From the NCBI RefSeq assembly GCF_000312005.1, contig NZ_HE978588.1:1080093-1114744 (forward strand): 34,652 bases of DNA. The letters are read 5' to 3'. The position numbers and the translations under genes are program-made. This document shows, one piece after another, positions 27,252 through 34,626 of this stretch (its first letter is position 1; every line of letters starts with the position of its first letter). This DNA comes from Cellulomonas massiliensis JC225. Lineage in GTDB: Bacteria; Actinomycetota; Actinomycetes; Actinomycetales; Cellulomonadaceae. Below the pieces are notes generated by a model. The model had not been told where the DNA came from. It saw nothing but the letters and a program-made list of their open reading frames with translations, and ran no database searches.

Positions 27252-27283
27252 AAGGCCGGCCCCGCACGCGCGGGGCCGGCCTT
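27252..27283 (+). terminator. Terminator of the cvnABCD operon
   Basis: Perfect 14-bp stem, AAGGCCGGCCCCGC at 27252-27265 pairing with 27270-27283, 4-nt loop ACGC, 14 nt after the cvnD stop. No long U-run follows, which is common in GC-rich actinobacteria. Confidence 0.85.
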
Positions 27284-27348
27284 CGTCGTCCGGGTGACGT
27301 GCGGAGGGCTCCTGCCGCGGCCCGCGACGAGTACGGGACAATGACCCG

Positions 27349-27810
27349 GTGCTCGTGCAGCCCCCGCCGCCGGTCGAGCACCCCCGTGTGTACGCGGACG
27401 GCTCGGCGCTGACCCGCTACCTCGACGGCGCACCCGACGGCTCGGCCTGGCGCGCCTGGGCGGCCCGGCACGAGGCCGAGCTCGTGACCACCCCGCTCGG
27501 GATCAGCGAGCTGCGCGGCACGGCCCGGCCGCTCGGACCGGCGGCGGGCGGCGTCGCGCACGAGGTCGCCGAGCGGGTCGAGGTCGTGCGGTTCTCGGAC
27601 CAGTCGGTGCGCCGGGCCACCCAGGTCGCGGGCGTCCTGCCGCCGTTCGTCGCCCTCCACGTCGGCGCCGCGCTCGCGCACCCCGACGTGACGACCGTGG
27701 CGACGTACGACGTGCACCTCGCCCGCGTCAGCGCGCTGTACGGCCTGCGGGTCGTCTCCCCGGGCCGCGCGCCGACCTGGTGGCGCGACGACCCGACGCC
27801 GTGGGAGTGA
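27349..27810 (+). CDS. PIN-like domain protein, possibly degenerate
   Basis: A 153-residue protein with the PIN ribonuclease fold: VYADGSALTRYL (Asp17), LGISELRG (Glu54) and TVATYDVHLARVSALYGL near the C-terminus (Asp121). The segment PPFVALHVGAAL corresponds to the usual DALHLA, but the conserved Asp is Val101, so one metal ligand seems missing. No antitoxin gene is adjacent, so a toxin role cannot be claimed. Possible -10 box GACAAT at 27337-27342, 6 nt before the GTG start, suggests leaderless transcription. It lies between the cvn terminator and tRNA-Ser. Confidence 0.7.
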   Translation: MLVQPPPPVEHPRVYADGSALTRYLDGAPDGSAWRAWAARHEAELVTTPLGISELRGTARPLGPAAGGVAHEVAERVEVVRFSDQSVRRATQVAGVLPPFVALHVGAALAHPDVTTVATYDVHLARVSALYGLRVVSPGRAPTWWRDDPTPWE

Positions 27811-27864
27811 CGCGTCGGCGCTGTGGGAGACTCGTCCCCGCCGTGGCCGGCGACGGCGCGGCGA

Positions 27865-27954
27865 GGAGGGCTGGCTGAGCGGCCGAAAGCGACGGTCTTG
27901 AAAACCGTTAGTGCGGTGACCCCGTACTCAAGGGTTCGAATCCCTTGCCCTCCG
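27865..27954 (+). tRNA. tRNA-Ser (anticodon UGA)
   Basis: Ninety-nucleotide class II tRNA. The acceptor stem GGAGGGC (27865-27871) pairs with GCCCTCC (27947-27953), followed by discriminator G. The anticodon arm is ACGGT-CTTGAAA-ACCGT with anticodon TGA at 27899-27901. A long variable arm typical of serine follows, then the T-arm AAGGG-TTCGAAT-CCCTT. CCA is not encoded. Confidence 0.97.
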
Positions 27955-28037
27955 CGATGACGTGCGGGCGACGAGCATCGAGCACGGCCCGGACGGCGAC
28001 ATGACGCCACGGTCGGTTGACGAAGGGATGCGCGTCG

Positions 28038-28496
28038 GTGTCCGGTGACGAGCGGTGGGCGCAGATCATCACGGCAGAGACGCCTCGTGATGGCAACTGG
28101 ATCGACCTCCCGGAGGACCTCAGGTCGACCCTCGTCGCCTTCGCCGCCGGGCCGGGCCTCGTGAGGGCGGACGAGGTGCGGCCGGGCACGGGACGCGTGC
28201 GGGTCGAGGTCCGGACGTCCGACGGCGGGGCGCGACGGTGGGAACGCCATCTGGACGAGGACGACGTCGCGGAGACGTACGCGGAGCTCGTCACGTACCT
28301 GCACGAGGCGGGCGTAGCGCCGCCGCCGCGCTGGTACCGCTGGTCGTTGCTGGCTCCGGAGGAGCTGACGGCTGAGGACCTCGAGCGCCGTCTGAACCTC
28401 CTGCCGGAGCAGGGCGGCGACCGGATGACGTCCGCGCAGTACGCGGCCCGGGTCTGCGACCTCGTCACCGGGCTCGTCCGGCCCTCGGTGCCCTAG
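28038..28496 (+). CDS. Unrecognised 152-residue protein next to tRNA-Ser
   Basis: I do not recognise this family. The protein is soluble, acidic and Trp/Tyr-containing: DERWAQIITAETPRDGNWID at the start, then VRVEVRTSDGGARRWERHLD and YRWSLLAPEELTAEDLERRL. No signal peptide, helix-turn-helix or catalytic motif is visible. Third-position G/C is a little lower in places than in neighbours, so late acquisition next to the tRNA is possible but not shown. GTG 28038 is chosen because GAAGGGA (28022-28028) lies 9 nt upstream; the upstream TTG at 28017 overlaps that site. Confidence 0.6.
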   Translation: MSGDERWAQIITAETPRDGNWIDLPEDLRSTLVAFAAGPGLVRADEVRPGTGRVRVEVRTSDGGARRWERHLDEDDVAETYAELVTYLHEAGVAPPPRWYRWSLLAPEELTAEDLERRLNLLPEQGGDRMTSAQYAARVCDLVTGLVRPSVP

Positions 28497-28546
28497 GTCG
28501 CTCCGGCCCCGCGGACTCCCGCGGACCGGCTGCCCCGCGCCGGGGA

Positions 28547-29326
28547 TCAGAACGGGTGCAGGAGGCGGTGGACGAACTGCCGCGTGCGCTCCTCGACGGG
28601 GTCGCGCAGCACCTGGGAGGGCGGCCCGGACTCCAGGACGCGCCCCTGGTCGACGAAGACCACGGTGTTCGCCACCTCGCGGGCGAACTGCAGCTCGTGC
28701 GTGACGATCACCATCGTCCAGCCCTCACGGGCGAGCTCGAGGATGAGCGAGAGGACCTCGCCGACGAGCTCGGGGTCGAGGGCCGACGTCGGCTCGTCGA
28801 ACAGCAGCAGGTCAGGGTGCAGGGCGAGCGCCCGGACGATGCCGACACGCTGCTGCTGCCCGCCGGAGAGCTGCACGGGGTACGCGTCGCGCTTGTCGGC
28901 GAGCCCGACGCGCGCGAGCAGCGCCTCGGCCTCCGCGGTCGCCTCGGCGACGGGCCGCTTCTGGACGACGAGCGGTCCCTCCAGCACGTTCTGGATCACG
29001 GTGCGGTGGGGGAACAGGTTGTGCTGCTGGAAGACCATCGCCGAGCGGTCGCGCAGCGCGTGCACGACCTTCCGCGAGGGCCGGGTCGCGAAGTCGACGC
29101 GCGGCCCGCCGTCCATCTCGACGACGCCGCGGTCGGGGGTCTCCAGCCCGTTGAGGCAGCGCAGCAGGGTCGTCTTGCCCGAGCCGGACGCCCCGATGAC
29201 GGCGACGACGTCGCCGCGGTGCACGGTCAGGTCGACGCCGCGCAGCACCTCGGTCGAGCCGAACGTCTTGTGGACGTCGGTGACCGTGAGCAGCGCCTCG
29301 CGCCGCTCGTCCTCAGGTTGCGACAT
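28547..29326 (-). CDS. Polar amino acid ABC transporter ATP-binding protein
   Basis: A 259-residue ABC ATPase of the GlnQ/HisP group. Walker A is GASGSGKTTLL (45-55), the Q-loop segment is MVFQQHNLFPHRTV, the signature LSGGQQQRVGIVRAL, Walker B LLLFDEPTSALDPELV, and the H-loop IVTHELQFARE. It drives import of a polar amino acid, probably cystine judged from the binding protein. Its start overlaps the permease end by 14 nt, so the two are translationally coupled. No terminator hairpin was found directly after its stop. Confidence 0.93.
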   Translation of the reverse strand: MSQPEDERREALLTVTDVHKTFGSTEVLRGVDLTVHRGDVVAVIGASGSGKTTLLRCLNGLETPDRGVVEMDGGPRVDFATRPSRKVVHALRDRSAMVFQQHNLFPHRTVIQNVLEGPLVVQKRPVAEATAEAEALLARVGLADKRDAYPVQLSGGQQQRVGIVRALALHPDLLLFDEPTSALDPELVGEVLSLILELAREGWTMVIVTHELQFAREVANTVVFVDQGRVLESGPPSQVLRDPVEERTRQFVHRLLHPF

Positions 29327-29981
29327 GACGCTCCAACCGGGTCTCGAGGCGGCTCTGCACCGCGGACAGCGCGAGGCAGATCACCCAGTACACGGCCGCG
29401 GCCTCGACGTACAGGAGCATGAACTCCTGCGAGAACGCGGCGATCTTCTGCGCCTCGCGGAACAGCTCGGTCACGAGGATGAGCGACGCGAGCGACGTGT
29501 CCTTCACGAGGCTGATGAACGTGTTCGACAGCGGCGGGACGGAGACGCGCGCCGCCTGGGGCAGGATCACGCGGACCAGCGCCGTGCGGTGGGACATCCC
29601 GACGACGTAGGCCGCCTCCCACTGGCCCCGCGGCACCGAGAGGATCGCCGCCCGGACGATCTCCGCCGCGTAGCCGCCGACGTTGATCGAGAACGCGACG
29701 ACGGCGCTCGGCCACGGGTCGATGAGCAGCCCGATCGACGGCAGGCCGTAGAAGATGACGAAGAGCTGGACGAGCAGCGGGGTGCCGCGCACGACCGACA
29801 CGTAGGCCCGCGCGAGCCACGAGACGAACCGCCGGCGGGACAGCCGCATGAGCGCGACGACGACCGCGATCACCATCCCGCACGCGAACGACATGATCGC
29901 GAGCGGGATGGTGCCGCGGACGGCCCCCGTGACGAGCGGCAGCAGCGAGTCGATCGCGAGCTGCCAGTCGGGCGCGGTCAT
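29313..29981 (-). CDS. Polar amino acid ABC transporter permease (HisMQ/TcyB type)
   Basis: A 222-residue membrane protein with about five helices. The N-terminal helix TIPLAIMSFACGMVIAVVVA is followed by YVSVVRGTPLLVQLFVIFYG, the hallmark RGTPLxVQ motif of the His/Glu/Gln/Arg/opine permease family. The cytoplasmic loop VPRGQWEAAYVVGMSHRTAL has the EAA-type motif contacting the ATPase. Residues SNTFISLVKDTSLASLI near the C-terminus are also family hallmarks. One permease is present, so it likely forms a homodimer as in cystine importers. The binding-protein gene lies 6 nt upstream. Confidence 0.93.
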   Translation of the reverse strand: MTAPDWQLAIDSLLPLVTGAVRGTIPLAIMSFACGMVIAVVVALMRLSRRRFVSWLARAYVSVVRGTPLLVQLFVIFYGLPSIGLLIDPWPSAVVAFSINVGGYAAEIVRAAILSVPRGQWEAAYVVGMSHRTALVRVILPQAARVSVPPLSNTFISLVKDTSLASLILVTELFREAQKIAAFSQEFMLLYVEAAAVYWVICLALSAVQSRLETRLERHVAT

Positions 29982-29987
29982 CCGGTG

Positions 29988-30815
29988 CTACTCCTGCGTG
30001 ACGTCGGCGCCGAAGTACTTCTCCGAGATCGACTTCAGGGTGCCGTCGCTCGCCAGCGCGGCGAGCGCGTCGTCCACGGCCTTCGCGAGCGCGTCCGAGC
30101 CGCCGGCGAACGCGAACGCCTGCTTCGAGACGTCGTCGGTCTCGGCGGCGACCTTCAGGCCGGCGGCGCCGGTCTGCGTCTTGTAGTCCAGGAAGGTCAG
30201 CTCGTCGTTGATGGTCGCGTCGACGCGGCCCTGCTCGACGAGCGCGACGGCCTGCGCCCAGCCCTCGACGGGCTCGACGGTCGCACCCGAGTCCTCGGCG
30301 AGCGTGTACCAGTTGCTCGTGAGCGACTGGGCGGTCCGCTTGCCCTTCAGGTCGTCGAACGACGTGATCGCGGAGTCCGAGTCCTTGGTGACGATCACGC
30401 CGCGCGAGTAGGTGTACGGCGTGGAGAACGTGTACTTCGCCTCACGCTCGGCGTTGATCGAGACCTGGTTCGCGATCGCGTCGAACCGGCCCGCCTCGAG
30501 GCCGGCGAAGATCGCGTCCCACTGCGTCTCCTCGAACGTCGCCTCGACGCCGAGCTTCTCGGCGACGGCGCGGGCGATCTCGACGTCGAAGCCGGTGAGC
30601 TCGCCGGAGCCGTCCTCGTGGTACGAGAACGGGCGGTAGGTGCCCTCGGTCCCGAAGACGATCTTCCCGGCGTCCTGCACGGCGGACAGCGAGTCGTCGG
30701 ACCCGGCGCTCGCGGACGGCGTGCCCGAGCCGGACGAGGAGCACGCGGCGAGCGCGAGCCCGACGGCGGCGACGAGGAGCCCGGAGGCGAGGCGGCGGTG
30801 GGTGGGGCGGCGCAT
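29988..30815 (-). CDS. Polar amino acid (cystine-like) ABC transporter binding lipoprotein
   Basis: A 275-residue lipoprotein with lipobox LAAC (Cys25) after a short basic signal peptide and a Ser/Gly-rich linker. The family-3 solute-binding pattern is clear: GTEGTYRPFSYHE, then TGFDVEIARAVAEKLGVE and DAIFAGLEAGRFDAIANQVS. The pattern YTFSTPYTYSRGVIVTKDSD resembles TcyA/FliY-type cystine-binding proteins; glutamine or histidine remain possible. I start at ATG 30815 because GAGAGG lies 7 nt upstream and the signal peptide begins there; the open frame upstream is proline-rich and not family-like. First gene of a three-gene minus-strand operon. Confidence 0.9.
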   Translation of the reverse strand: MRRPTHRRLASGLLVAAVGLALAACSSSGSGTPSASAGSDDSLSAVQDAGKIVFGTEGTYRPFSYHEDGSGELTGFDVEIARAVAEKLGVEATFEETQWDAIFAGLEAGRFDAIANQVSINAEREAKYTFSTPYTYSRGVIVTKDSDSAITSFDDLKGKRTAQSLTSNWYTLAEDSGATVEPVEGWAQAVALVEQGRVDATINDELTFLDYKTQTGAAGLKVAAETDDVSKQAFAFAGGSDALAKAVDDALAALASDGTLKSISEKYFGADVTQE

Positions 30816-31176
30816 GGAGAGACCTCTCTTGCTGCTGGTTCGTGAGTCTGCCACGGGTGGCGGGGGACCGCCGGGGCGCGCGGCGAGGCCCGGGGGGCGG
30901 GGAGGGGGTCGCCGGTCAGCAGGCACCCGGGGCGCACGTGCTGCTCACGGCGCGGCCGTCACGGGGACGGGTCGCCTCAGCGGCGACGACAACAGCGCAG
31001 GCCGGACGCGACGACCGTCGCGTGCGGGGCGTGTGCGCTGCTCATGGGTCGAATGGCACCACGTCGGCGGGCGCGGCCGAGCACGCGTCTCGGCCAGCGA
31101 GACGCCGCGTCTTGCGTCGCCGGGGACGACGACGGCCGGCCGGTCGTCGGACCGGCCGGCCGTCAGGTCGGTCGTC
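30816..31176. other. 361-nt intergenic region upstream of the amino acid importer
   Basis: I see no gene here. The bases next to 30816 hold the leader of the importer lipoprotein gene, including the self-complementary GAGAGGTCTCTC just before the start. No -10 box I trust and no SAM, T-box or other riboswitch pattern was recognised. The far end holds the hairpin at 31132-31165 that probably ends the DUF1801 transcript. Confidence 0.5.
31132..31165 (-). terminator. Terminator of the DUF1801 gene
   Basis: Perfect 15-bp stem, GACGGCCGGCCGGTC at 31132-31146 pairing with 31151-31165, 4-nt loop GTCG. It starts 11 nt beyond the minus-strand stop at 31177. Confidence 0.8.
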
Positions 31177-31620
31177 TCACGCGGCGGCGCGCGCGACCAG
31201 CTCCGCGATGCGGTCCGCGACCTCGTCCGTGATCGAGGTCAGCGCCCACACGGTCGGCCACATCGTCCCGTCGTCCAGCGCGGCCGGGTCCTCGAAGCCG
31301 AGCGTCGCGTAGCGCATCTTGAACTTCTCGGCGGGCTTGAAGAAGCACAGCACCTTGCCGTCCTTGGAGTAGGCGGGCATGCCGTACCAGAGCCGGGGCG
31401 CCAGGTGCGGGGCCGCCGCCACCACGATCTCGTGGACCCGCTGCGCCAGGGCGCGGTCGGGCTCACCGAACGACGCGATCTTCTCCAGCACCTCCGCAGT
31501 CTGGTCGGCGGCGGCGCCGCGCCGTCGCTCCGCGCGGACCTCCGTCGAGCGCGCCTTCATCGCTGCGCGCTCCTCCTCCGTGAACGTCGGCTCGTCCGCC
31601 GCCCTCGTCGTCGCCGCCAT
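31177..31620 (-). CDS. DUF1801 family protein
   Basis: A 147-residue small soluble protein. The C-terminal two thirds match the DUF1801/YdhG fold: RVHEIVVAAAPHLAPRLWYG, MPAYSKDGKVLCFFKPAEKF and MRYATLGFEDPAALDDGTMW. In some Bacillus relatives an iron-chaperone role has been proposed; there is no evidence for that here. About 40 charged N-terminal residues precede it. ATG 31620 is chosen because GAGGAGG lies 6-7 nt upstream; the open frame continues 51 codons into poorly coding DNA. Divergent from the FBP gene across 431 nt. Confidence 0.8.
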   Translation of the reverse strand: MAATTRAADEPTFTEEERAAMKARSTEVRAERRRGAAADQTAEVLEKIASFGEPDRALAQRVHEIVVAAAPHLAPRLWYGMPAYSKDGKVLCFFKPAEKFKMRYATLGFEDPAALDDGTMWPTVWALTSITDEVADRIAELVARAAA

Positions 31621-32051
31621 CGTGACCCTCCTCGGTCGGTGCAGGCCCTCGCTGCCCTCGACCACCACGCTAGGCGCGGGGTGCGCCCGCGGGCTTCTCC
31701 GTTCCTGACGGGCTGCGCGGGACGGCCGCGGCGCCGGTACGGGCTCGGCAGAGGGCTGGTCCGTCGGGCACACTGGACGTGGACGGCTGCCCGGAGCAGC
31801 GGTCGGAGCGGCCCCACGGGCCGGCGGACGACGAGGGGCGCACGCGCACGCGGCGCAGGAGGAGAGGTGGCCGGCATGGCCTGCTCGGTCCTCGCGCTCC
31901 CGAGCGCCCCCACCCGCTGACCCGTCCCGACGTCGAGGTCACGGAGGCGGCGCCGATGCGCCCTGCCCGCCTCCCGACGCGCCGCAGCCGCCCCCGGGCC
32001 GGCCGCGCGGTGGAGGAGCGCGGGCTCCGACCGAACCCACCGGAGACCGAG
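31621..32051. other. 431-nt divergent intergenic region
   Basis: No conserved gene is visible. The leaders of the DUF1801 (minus) and FBP (plus) genes lie here. One item stands out: GGAGGAGAG at about 31858-31866, a strong ribosome site, precedes a tiny frame from GTG 31867 or ATG 31876 to TGA 31918-31920 (14-17 codons). It could be a leader peptide of the FBP gene, about 130 nt downstream, or chance. Confidence 0.4.
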
Positions 32052-32558
32052 ATGCACCCCCTGACCGAGAAGCAGATCCGCGAGTCCTTCGTCAACGCCT
32101 CCCGCCGCGAGGCGGCCCAGGCCACGCTGCCCGACCTGTCCGCTCTGGACTGGTCGCGCCTCGACTACCTCGGCTGGCGCGACCGCCGTGCGCCCCTGGC
32201 CGCGTACGCGGTGGTCGAGCTCGACGGCACCCCGACCGGGGTGCTGCTGCGCTCGACCGACGCCAAGGAGCGCGTCCGGCGGCGGGCGATGTGCGCCTGG
32301 TGCGAGGACGTCCACGCGACCGACGACGTGAGCCTCTACGTCGCCCGGCGGGCCGGGGCGTCCGGTCGCCGCGGCAACACGGTCGGCACCCTCGTCTGCA
32401 CCGAGTTCGCCTGCTCGCGCAACGTGCGCCGGCGGCCCACGCTCGCCGAGTCCGGCGTGGACGACGACGACGCCCGCGCGCTCGTCGTCGAGCGTCGCAT
32501 CGCCGGGCTGCGCGAGCGGTCCGCGCGCTTCGTCGCCGAGGTCCTGCGCGAGGCGTGA
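32052..32558 (+). CDS. FBP (FusB-like) treble-clef zinc-finger protein
   Basis: A 168-residue protein of the elongation-factor-G-binding FBP family. In staphylococcal FusB/FusC the equivalent C-terminal domain binds EF-G and releases fusidic-acid-stalled complexes from the ribosome. Here an N-terminal helical portion (about 1-45) is followed by the treble clef with four cysteines in two pairs: C81-A-W-C84 and C116-TEFA-C121, with His88 nearby. The strand VSLYVARRAGASGRRGNTVG between them is typical of FBP proteins. Whether it protects against fusidic acid or aids ribosome recycling is unknown. ATG 32052 has GGAGA upstream. A hairpin follows the stop. Confidence 0.8.
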   Translation: MHPLTEKQIRESFVNASRREAAQATLPDLSALDWSRLDYLGWRDRRAPLAAYAVVELDGTPTGVLLRSTDAKERVRRRAMCAWCEDVHATDDVSLYVARRAGASGRRGNTVGTLVCTEFACSRNVRRRPTLAESGVDDDDARALVVERRIAGLRERSARFVAEVLREA

Positions 32559-32564
32559 CGCCAC

Positions 32565-32597
32565 GGGCGCCGGCCGGTCCACGGCCGGCCGGCGCCC
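32565..32597 (+). terminator. Terminator of the FBP gene
   Basis: Perfect 13-bp GC-only stem (32565-32577 pairing with 32585-32597) with a 7-nt loop, 6 nt after the stop codon. Confidence 0.75.
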
Positions 32598-32642
32598 ACG
32601 CCCACCCCGCGCAGGGCGGTGACGCGCCCGTCCTCCCGGTCG

Positions 32643-32648
32643 TAGGTT
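32643..32648 (+). promoter_or_regulatory. -10 box of a leaderless promoter for the DUF2252 gene
   Basis: TAGGTT, 6-nt spacer, ATG at 32655; no Shine-Dalgarno in between. Confidence 0.6.
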
Positions 32649-32654
32649 CGACCC

Positions 32655-34016
32655 ATGACGTCGCCCGAGCGGGAGGCGAGGACGGCCGCAGGCGCGCGCG
32701 CCCGCGGCCGGCTCCCGCTCGAGGGGCTCGCCGAGGTCGGCGCGCCGCCGGGCCGGGACGCGGTGTCGCTCGTCGCCCGGCAGGAGGTCGGACGCGTCGA
32801 GACGCTCCTGCCCCTGCGGCGGGACCGGATGGCCGCGTCGCCGTTCGCCTTCTACCGCGGCACCGCGCTGGTGATGGCGGCCGACCTGGCGGCGACCCCG
32901 CACTCCGGCCTCACCGTGCAGCTGTGCGGCGACGCGCACGTCGCGAACTTCGGGCTCTTCGGCTCGCCGGAGCGGCGGCTGCTGTTCGACCTCAACGACT
33001 TCGACGAGACCCTGCCCGGACCGTTCGAGTGGGACCTCAAGCGGCTCGTCGCGAGCCTCGAGCTCGCGGGCCGCGCGATCGGCCTCCGGCGCAAGGAGCG
33101 GCGCCGGGTGACCGTGCGGGCCGTGCGCTCCTACCGCCGGTCGATGGCCGAGTTCGTCGCGATGAGCGACCTCGACGTCTGGTACTCCTCGGCGGACGTG
33201 GAGGAGGCGACACGGCTGGCGCGCGCGACGCAGGAGGCGGCGCGCGCCACGCAGCGGGTCGCCGCCCAGGCGCGCCGGCGCACGCAGCTGCGCTCGCTCG
33301 CGCGGCTCTCGGAGGTGCACGAGGGCACCCGGCGGTTCGTCGCCGACCCGCCGCTCGTCCAGCCCCTCGCTCACCTGCAGGCGACGGGCACCGTCGGAGC
33401 CGACGCGGTCGGCCTCACCCGGCTCATCGACGACTACCGGGCCTCGTTGCAGCCGGACCGCCGGCGCCTCCTGTCCGGGTACACCGTCGTCGACGTCGCG
33501 CTCAAGGTGGTCGGCGTCGGCAGCGTCGGCACCCGGTGCTGGATCCTGCTGCTGCAGGGGGTCGACTCGGACGACGCGCTCGTCCTGCAGGCGAAGGAGG
33601 CGTCGGCGTCCGTGCTCGAGCCGTTCCTCGGCGCGAGCGGGTACGCCCAGCACGGCGAGCGCGTGGTGCAGGGGCAGCGCCTCATGCAGGCGTCGAGCGA
33701 CCTCATGCTCGGCTGGCAGCGCGGCGGCGGCGGGACCGGCGAGCGCGACTACTACGTGCGGCAGCTGCACGACTGGAAGGGCGGGGTCGACGTCGGGGCG
33801 CTGCGGCCCGAGGGGCTGCTGGGCTACGGGCGGCTGTGCGCCTGGGTGCTGGCACGCGCGCACGCGCGCTCCGGCGACCGGTTCGCGGTGGCGGGGTACC
33901 TCGGCGCGGACGCCACCGCCGACGAGGCGCTCGCGGACTTCGCCGCCGCGTACGCCGACCGCGCGGAGCGGGACCACGCGGCGTTCGTCGCGTCGCCCGC
34001 CCCACCGGCCGGCTGA
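32655..34016 (+). CDS. DUF2252 family protein
   Basis: A 453-residue cytosolic protein. DUF2252 is related to the protein-kinase/aminoglycoside-phosphotransferase fold, but its activity is not established. Diagnostic motifs are present: FYRGTALVMAADLA, GDAHVANFG (92-100), DLNDFDET (112-119) and EWDLKRLVASLELAGRAIG. The GDAHxxN and NDFDE segments look like a kinase catalytic loop and metal-binding motif. A later part has KVVGVGSVGTRCWILLLQG and RDYYVRQLHDWKGGVDV, also family hallmarks. Length is usual. The start is set by the leaderless TAGGTT box. It stands alone between FBP and the PNPOx-fold gene. Confidence 0.88.
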   Translation: MTSPEREARTAAGARARGRLPLEGLAEVGAPPGRDAVSLVARQEVGRVETLLPLRRDRMAASPFAFYRGTALVMAADLAATPHSGLTVQLCGDAHVANFGLFGSPERRLLFDLNDFDETLPGPFEWDLKRLVASLELAGRAIGLRRKERRRVTVRAVRSYRRSMAEFVAMSDLDVWYSSADVEEATRLARATQEAARATQRVAAQARRRTQLRSLARLSEVHEGTRRFVADPPLVQPLAHLQATGTVGADAVGLTRLIDDYRASLQPDRRRLLSGYTVVDVALKVVGVGSVGTRCWILLLQGVDSDDALVLQAKEASASVLEPFLGASGYAQHGERVVQGQRLMQASSDLMLGWQRGGGGTGERDYYVRQLHDWKGGVDVGALRPEGLLGYGRLCAWVLARAHARSGDRFAVAGYLGADATADEALADFAAAYADRAERDHAAFVASPAPPAG

Positions 34017-34059
34017 GCCGGCCCCGACGTCTCGTCGTGCGGCGCGGTCCGGGCGGGCC

Positions 34060-34065
34060 TAGCGT
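34060..34065 (+). promoter_or_regulatory. Candidate -10 box of the PNPOx-fold gene
   Basis: TAGCGT, 26 nt before the ATG at 34092, with GGGAGA in between. This would give a leadered transcript of about 20 nt, unlike the leaderless neighbours. Confidence 0.4.
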
Positions 34066-34091
34066 CGAGGCGCCGACGACGGGAGACAGCC

Positions 34092-34583
34092 ATGGCGCAG
34101 GACGACGACGTCACGAAGGTCGCGGAGCTGATCCGCGACGTCTCGATCGCGATGGTCACGACGGTCGACGCGAGCGGTGCGCTCGTCAGCCGCCCGATGG
34201 GCACCCAGGAGGAGGAGTTCGACGGCGACCTGTGGTTCTTCGCCGACGCGGAGAGCCACCTCGTCGCGGAGGTGGGGGCCGGGAGCCCCGTCAACGTCGC
34301 GTACGCCGGCGGCTCGTCCTGGGTGAGCGTCTCGGGCACCGCGGAGGTGGTGCGCGACGTGGCGAAGCAGCGCGAGCTGTGGGGCGCGACCGCGAAGGCC
34401 TGGTACCCTGACGGGCCCGAGTCACCCGGCCTCGTGCTGGTGAAGGTGCATGCGCGCACGGCTGAGTACTGGGACAGCCCGGGCGGCCGCCTCGCGACGG
34501 CGATCAGCTTCGTCAAGGCGACCGTCACCGGCCAGCGCTTCGAGGGCGCCGAGAACGAGACGGTCCGGCTGCCCCGGGAGTGA
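34092..34583 (+). CDS. Pyridoxamine 5'-phosphate oxidase-fold protein (general stress protein 26-like)
   Basis: A 163-residue flavin-binding split-barrel protein. The start KVAELIRDVSIAMVTTVDAS and SRPMGTQEEEFDGDLWFFAD match the general stress protein 26 (GsiB-neighbour YdaG-like) group, and NVAYAGGSSWVSVSGTAEVV is the second family landmark. The last third, LVKVHARTAEYWDSPGG, also fits. These proteins bind FMN, FAD or F420; the partner cannot be told. Likely stress-related, but this is inferred. ATG 34092 is preceded by GGGAGA with a 5-nt spacer. Confidence 0.88.
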   Translation: MAQDDDVTKVAELIRDVSIAMVTTVDASGALVSRPMGTQEEEFDGDLWFFADAESHLVAEVGAGSPVNVAYAGGSSWVSVSGTAEVVRDVAKQRELWGATAKAWYPDGPESPGLVLVKVHARTAEYWDSPGGRLATAISFVKATVTGQRFEGAENETVRLPRE

Positions 34584-34597
34584 CGCCTGCGCGGGCC

Positions 34598-34626
34598 CGG
34601 CCGCCCGTCACGCGGGCGGGCCGGCC
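34598..34626 (+). terminator. Likely terminator after the PNPOx-fold gene
   Basis: CCGCCCG (34601-34607) and CGGGCGG (34613-34619) form a 7-bp stem with a 5-nt loop; flanking C/G runs may extend it with a bulge. It begins 15 nt after the stop codon. Confidence 0.5.

Noticed and set aside
27349..28496. A toxin-antitoxin or phage-defence island around the PIN protein and tRNA
   Set aside because: No antitoxin, nuclease partner, integrase or restriction gene is present; two isolated small genes and a tRNA are not enough.
30816..31176. A riboswitch (for example SAM-type) before the cystine-like importer
   Set aside because: The gap was read on the minus strand and no conserved riboswitch core or terminator/antiterminator pair near the start was recognised.
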